Assembly (NCBI GenBank): GCA_965116445.1
Contig: OZ220688.1
Coordinates: 930,001 to 994,000, forward strand
Source: Multivorans sp965116445
GTDB taxonomy: Bacteria; Acidobacteriota; Thermoanaerobaculia; Multivoradales; Multivoraceae
DNA: 64,000 nucleotides
Reading direction: 5' to 3'
Program-made: the position numbers and the translations under genes
Shown: positions 19,611 to 29,225 of the stretch, one piece after another
Position numbering within the stretch: position 1 is the first letter of the stretch
Layout of the letters: each line of letters starts with the position of its first letter
Notes under the pieces: model-generated
Seen by the model: only the letters and a program-made list of their open reading frames with translations
Databases searched by the model: none
What the model was told of the DNA's origin: nothing

Positions 19611-21821
19611 GTGGGCCTGCTCGCACCTCTCTTCCTGCTCGGCCTCGCGGCGGTCGCGGTGCCGGTCATCATCCACATGCGTTTGCGTCATCGCAGCCGG
19701 ATGGTGCCGTTCCCGTCGCTCATGTTCATTTCCAGGGCGCCCTACCGCTCCGTGCGCCGGCGTCGACTGCGGGATCTCCTGCTTCTGGCGCTGCGCTGTC
19801 TGGCGCTGGCGCTCTTGGCTGTGGCCTTCGCGCGGCCCCTGTTTCAGGGCGATGCGGCGGCGAACGCGGCGGCGGCCAACCGGCTGACCGTCGTGCTGCT
19901 GGACAACTCGTTCAGCATGGGCTTCGGCGGCAGGTGGCAGCGAGCCACCACGGCGGCAGCCTCGGCATTCGATGGGATGAGTGCGGTGGATCGCGGGGCT
20001 CTGATCGTCTACTCGGATCAGGCCGCGATGGTGGCCGCGCCGACCGCGGACGGCGCCCTGCTGGCGACGCTGGCCCGGGAGACGGAGCTCGTACCGCGTG
20101 CCACGTCCCTTCTGCCCGCGATTCAGGTGGCCCGGGGCGTTCTCGCGGATGCGGGAAGCGCCGCCGCGCGAGAACTCGTGATCGTCAGCGACTTTCAGCG
20201 CTCTTCCTGGGCGCCCGACAACGTGGCGGCATTGCCCCAGGGGGTCGAACTGCGTCTGGTCGATGTCCGCTCGGACGAAGAGGAGGAGGTCAATGCGGCG
20301 GTTACCGACGTGGTTCTCGACCACGCCCGTGTGCCTTCCGGAGGGGCGGGCGCCGGCGAAGCGGGAGAGGGCGCTCGGGAACGCGTCGGCATCGCGGCGC
20401 GGGTCAGCTATCAGGGGGTCGGCGCCGCGGCCTACCCGGAGCGATCGCCCGAGCCCCTGCGGGCGGAAGTCGATCTGCTCTTCGACGGCGAGGTGATTCA
20501 GACACGCGCCGTGGAACTGCCGCTGGATTCGTCGACGATGGTCAGTTTCTCTCCCGAGGTGCTGGAGCGCGAGCGGACCACGCGGGGCACGGTACGCCTG
20601 CGCGAGGACGCCCTCGCCACGGACAACGAGTTTCACTTCGTCCTGTCGCCCGCCCACGAGGTCGGCGTCCTGGTCATCGAACCGGGCGGCGACCGGCGGC
20701 GGGGCCGGTACCTCGAGGAGGCCCTGTCGCTCGGGCGCCGTCCCTTCTTGCGGGTGAACCGGGTCCAGGCCTCCGGGTTTCAACCTGCGATGCTGGAAGG
20801 CAAGTCCGTCGTCGTGATCAACGACTCGGCGCAGCAGCTTCCCGCCGCGGCGGACGCGGCGGTCGTCCGTTTCGTCCGCGAGGGCGGGGGCCTGCTGATC
20901 GGAGTCGAGCGCGGCATGAACTCGACTTCCGCCCTGCTCGGGGAGCTCGGAGTCGAAAGTACGCAGCAGGTGGACCGGCTGGCCGGCACACCCGGGGCGC
21001 TGGCCTGGTTCGACACCGGCCATCCGGTCTTCGATGTCTTCGCGGCGGCGAGGAGCGGGGATTTTTCCTCGGCGTCGTTCTTCCGCTACCACCGGCTGGA
21101 GACACCCGAGGGTGCGATGCCGATCGCCCTGTTCGACGACGGGGCGCCGGCTCTGCTCGACCTGATGCCCGCTCGGGCGGAGGACGGGGTCGCCGATGCC
21201 GCGTCGGGCCGGGCCGGGCGTGTGCTGGTGCTGCCCACGTCGTTCGACACCTTCTGGAACACCTTGCCGCTGCAAGCCGTGTTTCTTCCCTTCGTCCATC
21301 GTTCGATGCAGTACTTGGCCGGCTACGCGTTGCCCCGTTCGTGGTACCGCGTCGGCGAAGTCGCCTCGGTCGAGTTGCCCGGCACGGTCGGAAGCGAGGG
21401 CGATGGGTACATCTCCGTCGCTCCGTCCGGCAGGGAACGCCGCCTGGGCACAGGCGGTGGCGATCTTCTGCTCGATGTGGAAGAGCCCGGCTTCTACGAC
21501 TTCCGGGAGGTGCGGGCCGACGTGACTTCCGAGCGTCTGACGCTCGCGGCCAACGTGCCGGTGTCGGAGTCGGACTTGGGCGGGCTTGATGTGGATGAGT
21601 TCGCGTCCCGCATTCGACCGGATCAGGCCGAGGACGCCGCGGCGTCCCTGGCGACGCCGGTGACGGCGGAGGAGCAAGAGCGGCGGCAGCGCCTGTGGTG
21701 GTACCTGATTGCGGCGGCGGCGGCGATGCTGGTGGCCGAGGGCCTGTTCGGCAACCGCAGGCGACGTGCGACTGCAGCGCCAGTCGTGACAGCATGGAGG
21801 CCAACCGGCGAGGAGACGTGA
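19611..21821 (+). CDS. BatA-like membrane protein with vWA domain
   Basis: 736 residues from a GTG. The N-terminus is the BatA-type membrane domain (LFLLGLAAVAVPVIIHMR, then a second helix near 60-80). A vWA domain follows with MIDAS-like DNSFSM at about 98-103. The middle holds beta-rich and GATase1-like segments (KSVVVINDSAQQLP, FVREGGGLLIG). A final helix (WWYLIAAAAAMLVAEGLF) is near the C-terminus. It resembles the protein at 10603 in overall plan, giving the operon two membrane vWA proteins. Its stop shares a base with the next ATG (TGATG). Confidence 0.87.
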   Translation: MGLLAPLFLLGLAAVAVPVIIHMRLRHRSRMVPFPSLMFISRAPYRSVRRRRLRDLLLLALRCLALALLAVAFARPLFQGDAAANAAAANRLTVVLLDNSFSMGFGGRWQRATTAAASAFDGMSAVDRGALIVYSDQAAMVAAPTADGALLATLARETELVPRATSLLPAIQVARGVLADAGSAAARELVIVSDFQRSSWAPDNVAALPQGVELRLVDVRSDEEEEVNAAVTDVVLDHARVPSGGAGAGEAGEGARERVGIAARVSYQGVGAAAYPERSPEPLRAEVDLLFDGEVIQTRAVELPLDSSTMVSFSPEVLERERTTRGTVRLREDALATDNEFHFVLSPAHEVGVLVIEPGGDRRRGRYLEEALSLGRRPFLRVNRVQASGFQPAMLEGKSVVVINDSAQQLPAAADAAVVRFVREGGGLLIGVERGMNSTSALLGELGVESTQQVDRLAGTPGALAWFDTGHPVFDVFAAARSGDFSSASFFRYHRLETPEGAMPIALFDDGAPALLDLMPARAEDGVADAASGRAGRVLVLPTSFDTFWNTLPLQAVFLPFVHRSMQYLAGYALPRSWYRVGEVASVELPGTVGSEGDGYISVAPSGRERRLGTGGGDLLLDVEEPGFYDFREVRADVTSERLTLAANVPVSESDLGGLDVDEFASRIRPDQAEDAAASLATPVTAEEQERRQRLWWYLIAAAAAMLVAEGLFGNRRRRATAAPVVTAWRPTGEET

Positions 21822-24800
21822 TGGCAGCCAGTTTCGATCCCATCTACGACCCGACATACGGCGAGCTGATGAGCGTCATCCGGCGCGTGCGGGCGCGGTG
21901 GCGCGCGAAGGTCGCACTGCGCGGACTCGTCATGCTGACAATGGCCGGATTCGCCGCCTTCGCCATGTCGGTATGGGGCATGGACTACTTCCTCTACAGC
22001 GAGGGAGCGGTCCGGATCTTCCGCTGGCTGACCTACGTGGCCCTGATCGCGCTTGCCGTTCGGCTGCTGGTCGTACCCCTGGCTCAGCGGGTGTCCAGGC
22101 AGCAGGTGGCGCTGTACGTCGAAGAGCACGAGCCGACTCTCAAGGCCTCGGTACTGAGCGCGGTCGAACTTGGACCGGTGCAGCAGGGTTCGATCCGCGA
22201 TGCCGAGCGCGTGTCGCCCGAGCTCCAGCGGCGGGTTCTCGAAGAAGCGATCGAACGCTGCGAGAACAGCGGCTTCGCCTCCCGGATCGAGCGCGGATCG
22301 CTGCGCCGTTTCTCCGTCGCCCTGGCGGGCGTGGCGGGCGCCGGCATGGCCGCGGTCCTGCTCAGTCCGGCCTTTCTGCAGCACGGTGCGATGCTGCTGT
22401 TCACGCCCTGGAAGGCGGCCGCGGCGGACAATCCCTACCAGTTGCGGGTGGGACCCGGCAACATGACGGTGGCTCGCGGATCGGACCAGTTGATCAGCGC
22501 GGCCGTCCTCGGTTTCGATCCGGACCGCGTCGAAGTCGCGCTCCGGCCGCTGGACGCGAGCGGCGACCCGCAGGGCGAATGGCGGCAGTGGCCGATGAAC
22601 AGGGTGAGCGCCGAGGTCGACGTGGACGGCGACTTGATGATCGGTGATGTGCGGGCTACCCACGACTTCATCGCCCTGAACCTGCGGGCGGATACGGACT
22701 ACTACGTCGACGCCTCGGGGGTGCGTTCCCCGATCTACCGCATCCGGGTCAAGGATCTGCCGTACGTGGAGCAGATCGACCTGCAGTACCAGTTCCCCGA
22801 CTTCAGCGGTCTGTCCGACCGGACGGTCGAGGACGGAGGAGACATTGCCGTACTTGAGGGTACGCGGGTTCTCTTCAGCATTCTGCCGATCTTCGAGGTG
22901 CCGGAGGGACGGCTTCTGATCGAAGGCGAGGAACCGATTGACCTCAGTTCGGGAGACGGGAGACTGACGGCGGCCTACAGGATCAGCGGCAACACGTACT
23001 ACCGCATCGAGTTGATGGACGACGAGGGCCGTTGGCACCGGGCCTCGGCGGAGTACATGATCAGCGCGCTGGAGAACCAGCCCCCGATCGTTCGCTTCAC
23101 GAATCCCGGCCGCGACATTCAGGTGACCCTGGTCGACGAGGTCTTCGTCGAAGTGGAAGCCGAGGACGACTACGGCGTGAGTCGACTCGGTATCCGCTAC
23201 GCGATCAATGGCGGCGAGGAGACGGCGCTGAACCTGCTGGACAGCCGGTCGTCGATGAAGAAGGTCAGCGCCGCACACACGCTCTTCCTCGAGGAGATGG
23301 AACTGGGCATCGGAGATTCGATCTCCTACTACGCCGAGGCCTGGGACCGCGGGCGCTCGAAGCCGGTGATCAGCGACATCTACTTCCTGGAGATCAGACC
23401 CTTCGACCGGAACTACCGGCGCGCCGAACAGGGCGGCGGTGGCGGCATGGGTGGTGACGGCGGCTTCGACAACACGCTGTCGGTGCAGCAGAAGATGATC
23501 ATCTCGGCCACCTTCCGCCTGGTCAGGGACGCGGAGGAGTACTCGGACAGGGAGATGTCCGAGAATCTGACGACGGTCGCCCTGATGCAAGGGCGGCTGC
23601 GAGACCAGGTCGGTTCGCTGATCACGCGGATGGGCAATCGCGGCCAGCAGTTGCTCGGCGACGATGAGTTCTCGAAGATCATCGAGTACCTTCAGCAGGC
23701 CGCCACGGAGATGGCGGTCGCGCAGAGTGAGCTCGAGGCGAAGCGGCCCGACGAGGCGATGACGGTGGAGAAACAGGCCCTCGCGTCGCTGCAGCGCGCG
23801 GAATCCGCGTTCCGTACACTGACGGTCTCGTTCCAGCAGGGCGGCGGCGGTGGTGGTGGCGGGAGCCAGCAGCAGCTCTCGGAGGACCTTGCCGACCTGT
23901 TCGAACTGGAGCTCGACAAGCTGCGCAATCAGTACGAGACGGTGCAGCGGGGTGAAGCGGAACAGACCCAGGCCGAGATCGACGAACTGATGCAGAAGTT
24001 GCGCGAACTGGGACGCCGCCAGCAGCGCGAGAACGAACGCCAGAACCGGCTGCGCGGCCGCCAGCAACAGGGCGGTGGCGGCGGTGGCAGTCAGCAACAA
24101 CTGATCGAGGAGACCGAGGAACTGGCGCGGCGACTGGAACGGCTGGCGCGCGAGCAGCAGCGCTCCGAACTTCAGCAGACGACCCAGGCCTTGCGGGAGG
24201 CGGTCGAGCAGATGAAGCGGTCACAGGCCGGTTCCTCCGGCTCGCAGTCCAGCGCCGGGGCGCAGGGCATCGCGGCGCTCGACAAGCTGCGCGACGCGCG
24301 GCGTCTGCTGGACCGCAACCAACGCCAGCAGCTCGGCCGGGACATGGAGGAACTCCAGCAGCGAGCGGAGCGCGTATCGCAGATGCAGAGCCGGATCGAG
24401 GAGCAGGTCGAAGAGCTGGCGGGACAGGAGGGCGAAGACGGCCGGCGACGGAGCGACCTGACCGCGCAGGAGCGCGCGGAGTTGATCGAGCGGATCATGG
24501 AGCGGAAAGACCGGCTGACCGACGAAGTCGGCGGTTTGGAGGCTCAGCTCAACCGGATGACCAGGAGCGCGCGCGAAGAGCAACCCGAGGCGGCGCGCAA
24601 GCTGCAGGCGTCGGCCGAACTGATTCGGGACGAGCAGTTGAAGGAGAAGATTCGCTACTCGAAGGGCGTGCTGGCCGGCCGGGATGCCGAGTTCGCGCGC
24701 CTGTTCGAGGGTCAGATTCGCCAGGACATAGACGAGGTGACGGAGCGGATCGCCGATGCGCAGGCGAGCGTCGGGGAAGGCGGAGGCAACGGTCAGGAGC

Positions 24801-25486
24801 GGATGCTCGAGCAGGCTCGTGATCTGGTGGAGAACATGTCTTCATTCGAGGCCCGTCTGCGAGACCGTGCCGATGCCGGCAGGCGGCTCGGCCAGCGTCC
24901 CGGAGGGCAGGGCGAACAGGAGGACGGCCAGCAACAGAATGGTCGGCAGCAGGGTGGCGAACAGCCGGGCGGTCAACAGCAGGGCGGTGAGCAGTCCGGC
25001 GGCGGGCAGCAGGGCGGTCAGCCGGGTGATTCCTCACAGCAGGGCGGAGCCCGCAACCAGGAGGGCGGCGGCCGGGATTGGGGCCGTCCCAGCCAGTATG
25101 GATCGAGTTCCGGCGGCTTCTACCAGCCCGGCGCCTTCACCACGGAGGATCTGCGGCAGGCCGAGCGCGAGTTGAGCCAGCGGCGCCAGGACCTGGACGC
25201 GCTGCGACGGGAACTCCGGCGGGAAGGGATGGACACCTCCGACGTGGACCGACTCCTGCGCCAGATGGGCGATCTCGACCTGCTCGGGCTCAACAAGGAT
25301 CCGCTGGCCCTTGAGTCCCTGCGCCGAGACATCGTCGAAGGACTCCGGCAGTTCGAGTACCGCCTCTGGCGCGAACTGCGCGGCGCCGACACGGAACGCG
25401 TCTACCTCGGCAACTCCGATCAGGTCCCTCCCGGCTACCGCGAACTCGTCGACGAGTACTTCCGCAAGCTCGCCAACGACAGCTAG
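21821..25486 (+). CDS. Very large DUF4175 family membrane protein
   Basis: 1221 residues, the last gene of the operon. Two membrane helices lie near the N-terminus (about 27-48 and 60-82), and a third hydrophobic stretch near 170. A beta-rich periplasmic part (about 200-520) precedes a long coiled-coil, Gln/Glu/Arg-rich region typical of DUF4175. A Gln-Gly low-complexity stretch (about residues 1025-1085) and a final helical segment follow. Function of DUF4175 is not established; length and coiled coils suggest a tether or scaffold reaching into the periplasm. The ATG at 21821 overlaps the previous stop. Confidence 0.85.
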   Translation: MAASFDPIYDPTYGELMSVIRRVRARWRAKVALRGLVMLTMAGFAAFAMSVWGMDYFLYSEGAVRIFRWLTYVALIALAVRLLVVPLAQRVSRQQVALYVEEHEPTLKASVLSAVELGPVQQGSIRDAERVSPELQRRVLEEAIERCENSGFASRIERGSLRRFSVALAGVAGAGMAAVLLSPAFLQHGAMLLFTPWKAAAADNPYQLRVGPGNMTVARGSDQLISAAVLGFDPDRVEVALRPLDASGDPQGEWRQWPMNRVSAEVDVDGDLMIGDVRATHDFIALNLRADTDYYVDASGVRSPIYRIRVKDLPYVEQIDLQYQFPDFSGLSDRTVEDGGDIAVLEGTRVLFSILPIFEVPEGRLLIEGEEPIDLSSGDGRLTAAYRISGNTYYRIELMDDEGRWHRASAEYMISALENQPPIVRFTNPGRDIQVTLVDEVFVEVEAEDDYGVSRLGIRYAINGGEETALNLLDSRSSMKKVSAAHTLFLEEMELGIGDSISYYAEAWDRGRSKPVISDIYFLEIRPFDRNYRRAEQGGGGGMGGDGGFDNTLSVQQKMIISATFRLVRDAEEYSDREMSENLTTVALMQGRLRDQVGSLITRMGNRGQQLLGDDEFSKIIEYLQQAATEMAVAQSELEAKRPDEAMTVEKQALASLQRAESAFRTLTVSFQQGGGGGGGGSQQQLSEDLADLFELELDKLRNQYETVQRGEAEQTQAEIDELMQKLRELGRRQQRENERQNRLRGRQQQGGGGGGSQQQLIEETEELARRLERLAREQQRSELQQTTQALREAVEQMKRSQAGSSGSQSSAGAQGIAALDKLRDARRLLDRNQRQQLGRDMEELQQRAERVSQMQSRIEEQVEELAGQEGEDGRRRSDLTAQERAELIERIMERKDRLTDEVGGLEAQLNRMTRSAREEQPEAARKLQASAELIRDEQLKEKIRYSKGVLAGRDAEFARLFEGQIRQDIDEVTERIADAQASVGEGGGNGQERMLEQARDLVENMSSFEARLRDRADAGRRLGQRPGGQGEQEDGQQQNGRQQGGEQPGGQQQGGEQSGGGQQGGQPGDSSQQGGARNQEGGGRDWGRPSQYGSSSGGFYQPGAFTTEDLRQAERELSQRRQDLDALRRELRREGMDTSDVDRLLRQMGDLDLLGLNKDPLALESLRRDIVEGLRQFEYRLWRELRGADTERVYLGNSDQVPPGYRELVDEYFRKLANDS
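24900..25065 (+). repeat. Gln-Gly low-complexity codon repeat in the DUF4175 gene
   Basis: Degenerate repeats of CAGCAGGGCGGT encode QQGG-type units. The array is imperfect, with CAA/CAG and GGC/GGT mixed, so it is likely a maintained linker rather than a recent slippage product. Confidence 0.8.
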
Positions 25487-25560
25487 CGCCCTGCTGCCGC
25501 TGCGCGGCGGTTGCTGCGGCTGCGTGGCGCCGGACTGGCGGCGGGCTCACTCGCCCTCCC

Positions 25561-25721
25561 GGAGATCGGAGGGGAGGGTCCCAGGGGCCGTTCGCGCTTG
25601 GTCGGAGGTTGGAGGGGCCTGCGCTCACTCCACTCCGCTCGCTCCGGTTGGGCGTCGGTTGGCCGAAGGGCGCCGGCCGTCGCTCGCTCCGAGTCCCCTG
25701 GGTCCCTCCCCTCCGATCTCC
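25561..25721. repeat. 27-bp inverted repeat at the edge of the accessory island
   Basis: 25561-25587 and 25695-25721 are reverse complements at 26 of 27 positions, with 107 bp between. The region 25487-25824 holds no convincing gene. It could be a very stable hairpin after the big operon or a small non-autonomous mobile element. No T-run follows, so a standard terminator is not supported. Confidence 0.8.
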
Positions 25722-25824
25722 TCGCGGGCTGGAGGGTGTCGGCGTGGCGTCCTCGTCGTGCGAGGAGCCTCTTCGGTGGAGACGGCTGTCCAGAGGTTTC
25801 TCAGCCTGTCGCGAGAGGCCTCCG

Positions 25825-26226
25825 CTACGGCCGTTCCTTGAACAGGATGTGAGCCGCGAATGCACGCCGATCTCGAACGTCGGCGGTCTCGAGTCTTCTG
25901 ATCGTGAGTCGTGCGGTCTGAAGGTGGCCTTCAACATCAGACTTGAAGAAGACCTGTGCCGGATCATAGTCAGCCGTGTGGCGTTCTTTCTGGAGCACAA
26001 GAAAGAGGTCGGCGAAACTCTGTATCTCCTGCGGGAACAGCCGGATCTCGCGCTTCTGCCTGCATGCGTCACGCGCGCGGCCATGGGACAGGGATCGGTA
26101 GGCCAGGCTCCAACCGCGGGTCCTTCGGTCGGTCTTCCCGACCAGAGTGTCTGCGCAGCAATTGGCCAGACAGTGGAAGAGCGCGTAGTAGACGGTGCTC
26201 ACCGCACGGCGCAGGTGGGTCTGCAA
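25825..26226 (-). CDS. HEPN-domain protein
   Basis: Small helical protein with the HEPN hallmark LRRAVSTVYYALFH near its start. Such proteins form toxin parts of nucleotidyltransferase/HEPN pairs or RNases in defence islands. The TTG at 26226 gives 133 residues. The conserved HEPN helix clearly extends upstream in the same frame (VLKASDLLASAEQQLP), back into the 3' end of the neighbouring gene, where I find only a CTG and no ATG, GTG or TTG. The true start is therefore unsettled and translation is probably coupled. Base composition is less GC-rich than the flanks. Confidence 0.75.
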   Translation of the reverse strand: MQTHLRRAVSTVYYALFHCLANCCADTLVGKTDRRTRGWSLAYRSLSHGRARDACRQKREIRLFPQEIQSFADLFLVLQKERHTADYDPAQVFFKSDVEGHLQTARLTIRRLETADVRDRRAFAAHILFKERP

Positions 26227-26275
26227 CGGCCTCCCTCGACCGGATGGAAGCTGCTGCTCGGCCGAGGCCAGAAGA

Positions 26276-26611
26276 TCAGAAGCCTTCAGGACGCCAGTTT
26301 CCCGCGTCAGACGTGGTGACCATGTGGATGCTGGGCGTCACGTCCAGATCGCGGTCCCAGAGCATGTCCCGGACTTTTCTACCGCACAACAGCCGGCCTT
26401 CGGCTTGCTCTAAACCGCCGACATCGCCGTCGTAGATCGCCCAGACGTCGACCACCTCATCCCCGTACCACGACCTGCCGGGCTGTACCCAGACGTTCGC
26501 AAATCGCAGGCTGGGGAAGATTTCGTGGACAATCCGGTGGACCTCGTCCCTGATGTGGGGCAGTTCTTGGCGGAGTCCCCGGCTGACCTCCTGAACCGAC
26601 TGGCTACTCAC
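26276..26611 (-). CDS. Small protein paired with the HEPN gene, function unknown
   Basis: 111 residues from a GTG preceded by GGGAGGA at about 7 nt. An in-frame upstream start exists but lacks that site. The sequence has a central block (WYGDEVVDVWAIYDG) and a conserved-looking end (DVTPSIHMVT). I do not see the GSxxxGxxxxxSDxD signature of a minimal nucleotidyltransferase, the usual HEPN partner. The frame overlaps the HEPN frame at its 3' end, so the two form one unit, probably an antitoxin- or sensor-type partner (inference). Confidence 0.6.
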   Translation of the reverse strand: MSSQSVQEVSRGLRQELPHIRDEVHRIVHEIFPSLRFANVWVQPGRSWYGDEVVDVWAIYDGDVGGLEQAEGRLLCGRKVRDMLWDRDLDVTPSIHMVTTSDAGNWRPEGF

Positions 26612-26963
26612 GTCATTCCTCCCGTCTTGTAGGACGATACCCCTCTGCAACAGAGGCCTCAAGGATCTAGACGGATTGGCTCTCTCTGTTCTCGCGGGCG
26701 GACTCCGATTGAGATCGGAAGCCGTGCCGGGCGGCGCCCGTGTGGGTCACGGTCTTGCACGGTGCACGACGGGCCTCCTTCTTGGGACCTCCCCACGGGT
26801 TCGGTCATCTGCGGTTTCATCGCTGGCGATTGACGTCGGTCCGGTGCCGTCGCGCAGCGTCCCCAGCAGGGTAAGCTGATGACGTCCGGGCCAAGAAGCG
26901 ACGCCCTTGGCCTTGGGATGGGCGGCAGGAGCTGCAAGGCCCCGGTCCTGAAACCGACAACCG
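26612..26963. other. Intergenic stretch with no recognisable gene
   Basis: About 350 bp between the small-protein start and the stop of the broken DUF1524 part. Frames on both strands give only proline/arginine-rich noise, and I see no RNA gene or repeat. Confidence 0.5.
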
Positions 26964-27710
26964 CTACAACGTTCCGCTGCGACGTTCCGCTCTCTGGAGC
27001 CGCCAGTCCGCACTGAGCCGGTCGATCAACTCGCGCTGGCGCCGCTCTAGGACCTGGGGGGTCCATCCGGACTCATCCCTGATGCTCTGAGTGAGTAGGA
27101 ACGGCGTCTGGCCGTCTTTCATCAAGTAGGTGTCGATCTTCTGTCGGAAGGGACGGTTCGATGCGGCCGTGTTCCTCCGCCGAGACAGAAGCACGAGGTT
27201 GGCCAGCTTGTGCGTCCACTTCTCCCTCTCCTCATCGGTGAACCGCTTGCGCCATTCGGAATCTTCAGGAGGTGTTTGCGGCAGGACGTGCTCAACTGTG
27301 ATGACCTTCTGGTTGTAGACGGCCCCACCGTTGCGCTCCACGAGCATGCTGTCAAGCTTCAACAGCAAGGGGAGCATCACGCGCGAACCGCGGGAGTAGA
27401 TGTCCTCCGCCAGTCTCTGTCTGAAGGCCGCTTGCTCCTCAAGCGTCAACTGGAGACTACTTTGTTCGTCTAGCAGGTTGTCCCCGTCCTCGATCTCGCG
27501 GAGTACCTCCGCGTAGCGGTTGATGCGCTGGTTTACGTAGGTTCGGGTGACGAAGAGGAAGAAGGCGAGCCGCTCAATGTCTCGGAAGAACTGGAGACGG
27601 GTGCCTTCTTGCGACCGGCATCGAAGGTGCGCCATAGCCGGTGGTATCCAATCGAAGTTGTCCAGCCGCCCCAAGTGACGGAGATGGTCGCTGACTCGGT
27701 CCGGAACCTG
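26964..27710 (-). pseudogene. 3' part of disrupted GmrSD-like gene (DUF1524, HNH-like)
   Basis: C-terminal 247 codons of the gene whose 5' part is at 29274-30298. It carries the DUF1524 nuclease signature: VEHVLPQTP, then HKLANLVLLSRRRNTAASNRPF. Reading resumes in frame at the CAG codon that forms the insertion-sequence target duplication, continuing VPDRVSDHLRHLGRLDN. Cut from its DUF262 half, it cannot make the full enzyme; a remnant could start at the TTG at 27674. Confidence 0.88.
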
Positions 27711-27741
27711 TCAACGACTATGGCACAGGGTGTTTCTGGAT

Positions 27742-28740
27742 TTAGTGAGGTTCCTCCGTTGTTTCAGGGTCGGGCTTGTTGATCCAGACTTCGGTGGGCG
27801 GTGGCTGATGGGCAGGTCGACCTCGAACGAATCGTTCGGGGTGTTGGTTCCAGGCTTCGGTGAGGGTGCGCTGTCGCTGGTTGAGCACGGCTTGAGCTCG
27901 GCCGTTGTGGACGGTTTCGGGGGTGAGCATGGCGATGCCGTGATGTCGATGCTCGGTGTTGTACCAGGGGAAGAAGGCCCTGCAGAAGGCGGTCGCCGCG
28001 TCCTGGTCAGCGAAGCGGGGCGGAAAGCCGGGGTGATACTTGAGCGTCTTGAACTGGGCTTCGGAGTAGGGGTTGTCGTCGCTGACCTGTGGTCGGCCAA
28101 GGGAGCGGACGACGCCGAGGCGTGCCAGCAGTTGGGCGGTACCTTGAGCGGTCATCGGCGAGCCGCGGTCCGAGTGCAGTGTGAGCGTCTCGGGCTTGAC
28201 GCCGTAGTTGAGGCAGGTCTCCTCGATGAGTGTTTGGGCGAGAACGGAGTTCTCGCGATCGGCGACCATCCAGCCGACCGCGTAGCGGCTGAAGAGGTCG
28301 AGCAGGACGTAGAGGTAGTAGTAGCTCCAGGTTTGGGGTCCGCGCAGTCTGGTGATGTCCCACGACCAGACCTGGTTGGGTGCCGTCGCGACGAGCTCCG
28401 GCTTGGCGTACTGCGGATGGACCCGCTGGTTGCGGCGGTCCTTCACCGGGTGGTTCGCGCCGAGAATGCGGTACATGGTGCGTTCCGAGCACAGGTACCT
28501 GCCCTCGTCTAGCAGGGTGGCCACCACTTCAGCGGGCGCCCGGTCGACGAACCGTGAAGAGGCGAGCGTGTCTCCGACTCGTTGCCGTTCGGCCTCGCTC
28601 AATGCCCGGGCGGGTGTGGGACGGGGCTGCCGTCGCCCGGGAGCAGGCCTCGTTCGACGATAGAACGTCGATCGCGACACGCCCAAGGCCCGGCATGCCG
28701 GCGCGATGCCGACCTGCCGGGCCAGGGACGCCGCCGCCAT
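27742..28740 (-). CDS. IS3-family transposase OrfB
   Basis: 332 residues. The N-terminal helix-turn-helix_21 part (CRALGVSRSTFYRR) leads to an rve integrase core. The DDE residues are visible: Asp in WSWDITRL, Asp in LHSDRGSPMT and Glu in DNPYSEAQFKTLKY. The ATG overlaps the OrfA stop (TGATG), so it is made by termination-reinitiation and not obviously by the -1 frameshift usual for IS3. The frame is intact, so the element may be active. Confidence 0.94.
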   Translation of the reverse strand: MAAASLARQVGIAPACRALGVSRSTFYRRTRPAPGRRQPRPTPARALSEAERQRVGDTLASSRFVDRAPAEVVATLLDEGRYLCSERTMYRILGANHPVKDRRNQRVHPQYAKPELVATAPNQVWSWDITRLRGPQTWSYYYLYVLLDLFSRYAVGWMVADRENSVLAQTLIEETCLNYGVKPETLTLHSDRGSPMTAQGTAQLLARLGVVRSLGRPQVSDDNPYSEAQFKTLKYHPGFPPRFADQDAATAFCRAFFPWYNTEHRHHGIAMLTPETVHNGRAQAVLNQRQRTLTEAWNQHPERFVRGRPAHQPPPTEVWINKPDPETTEEPH

Positions 28741-29225
28741 CAGCAGTCCTTCCCGTCTTTGAGGCTGAATCCCAGCAGCCCTGCAACTTTTCCCTGGACG
28801 TCCAGGATCGTGTGGGCGGCGGCGAGTTCCTTCTCCAGCCGCCTCACCTTCGCCTCCAGCCGCCTTACCTTCGGCGCCAAGTGGTTGGCCTCGACAGGCT
28901 TGCGACCTCGCTTCTTCGGACTCAGACCCGCAAGGGCACCCTCTCGACGTGCCTTGCGCCAGTTGGCCAGATGGGAGCTGTACAGGCCTTCGCGCCGAAG
29001 AAGACGCCCCACCTCGCCGCGGTCCGCGCATCGGTCCGCCTCCTCCAGAATCCGCACACGATACTCCGCCGTGAACTGCCGCCTGGACGGCCTCGCCACC
29101 ACCTCGGCGTCAGGAACCCTCCCCGCGGTCGGCGCGCCGGCTCCGGGGGCCTCGTCGCTACGCTCCTCAGCCCCCGGAGCCGGAACCTCCGAGCCACCAT
29201 CCACTCTCTGCTCTCGTCTTGACAT
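28740..29225 (-). CDS. IS3-family transposase OrfA
   Basis: 161 residues, DNA-binding subunit. After a low-complexity start it has the HTH block RRQFTAEYRVRILEEADRC, LYSSHLANWRKARREG and a C-terminal leucine-zipper-like helix (VRRLEAKVRRLEKELAAA). The ATG at 29225 is preceded by AGGAGG at 6 nt, a far stronger signal than the upstream in-frame ATG at 29255. Confidence 0.92.
   Translation of the reverse strand: MSRREQRVDGGSEVPAPGAEERSDEAPGAGAPTAGRVPDAEVVARPSRRQFTAEYRVRILEEADRCADRGEVGRLLRREGLYSSHLANWRKARREGALAGLSPKKRGRKPVEANHLAPKVRRLEAKVRRLEKELAAAHTILDVQGKVAGLLGFSLKDGKDC

Noticed and set aside
21623..24100. A 825-codon minus-strand frame with histidine- and leucine-rich sequence
   Set aside because: It is the mirror of the Gln-rich DUF4175 gene.
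24895..25075. Repeat array that might be a CRISPR
   Set aside because: The units are imperfect codon repeats in frame with DUF4175; there are no unique spacers of constant length. No CRISPR array was seen anywhere in the window.
26659..27066. Possible 135-codon minus-strand gene after the DUF1524 remnant
   Set aside because: Proline/arginine-rich composition, no recognisable motif, and overlap with the end of the remnant.
27708..27714. TG...CA insertion-sequence ends with a TGTC target duplication
   Set aside because: That choice leaves the two gene halves out of frame, whereas the CTG duplication restores the frame exactly.
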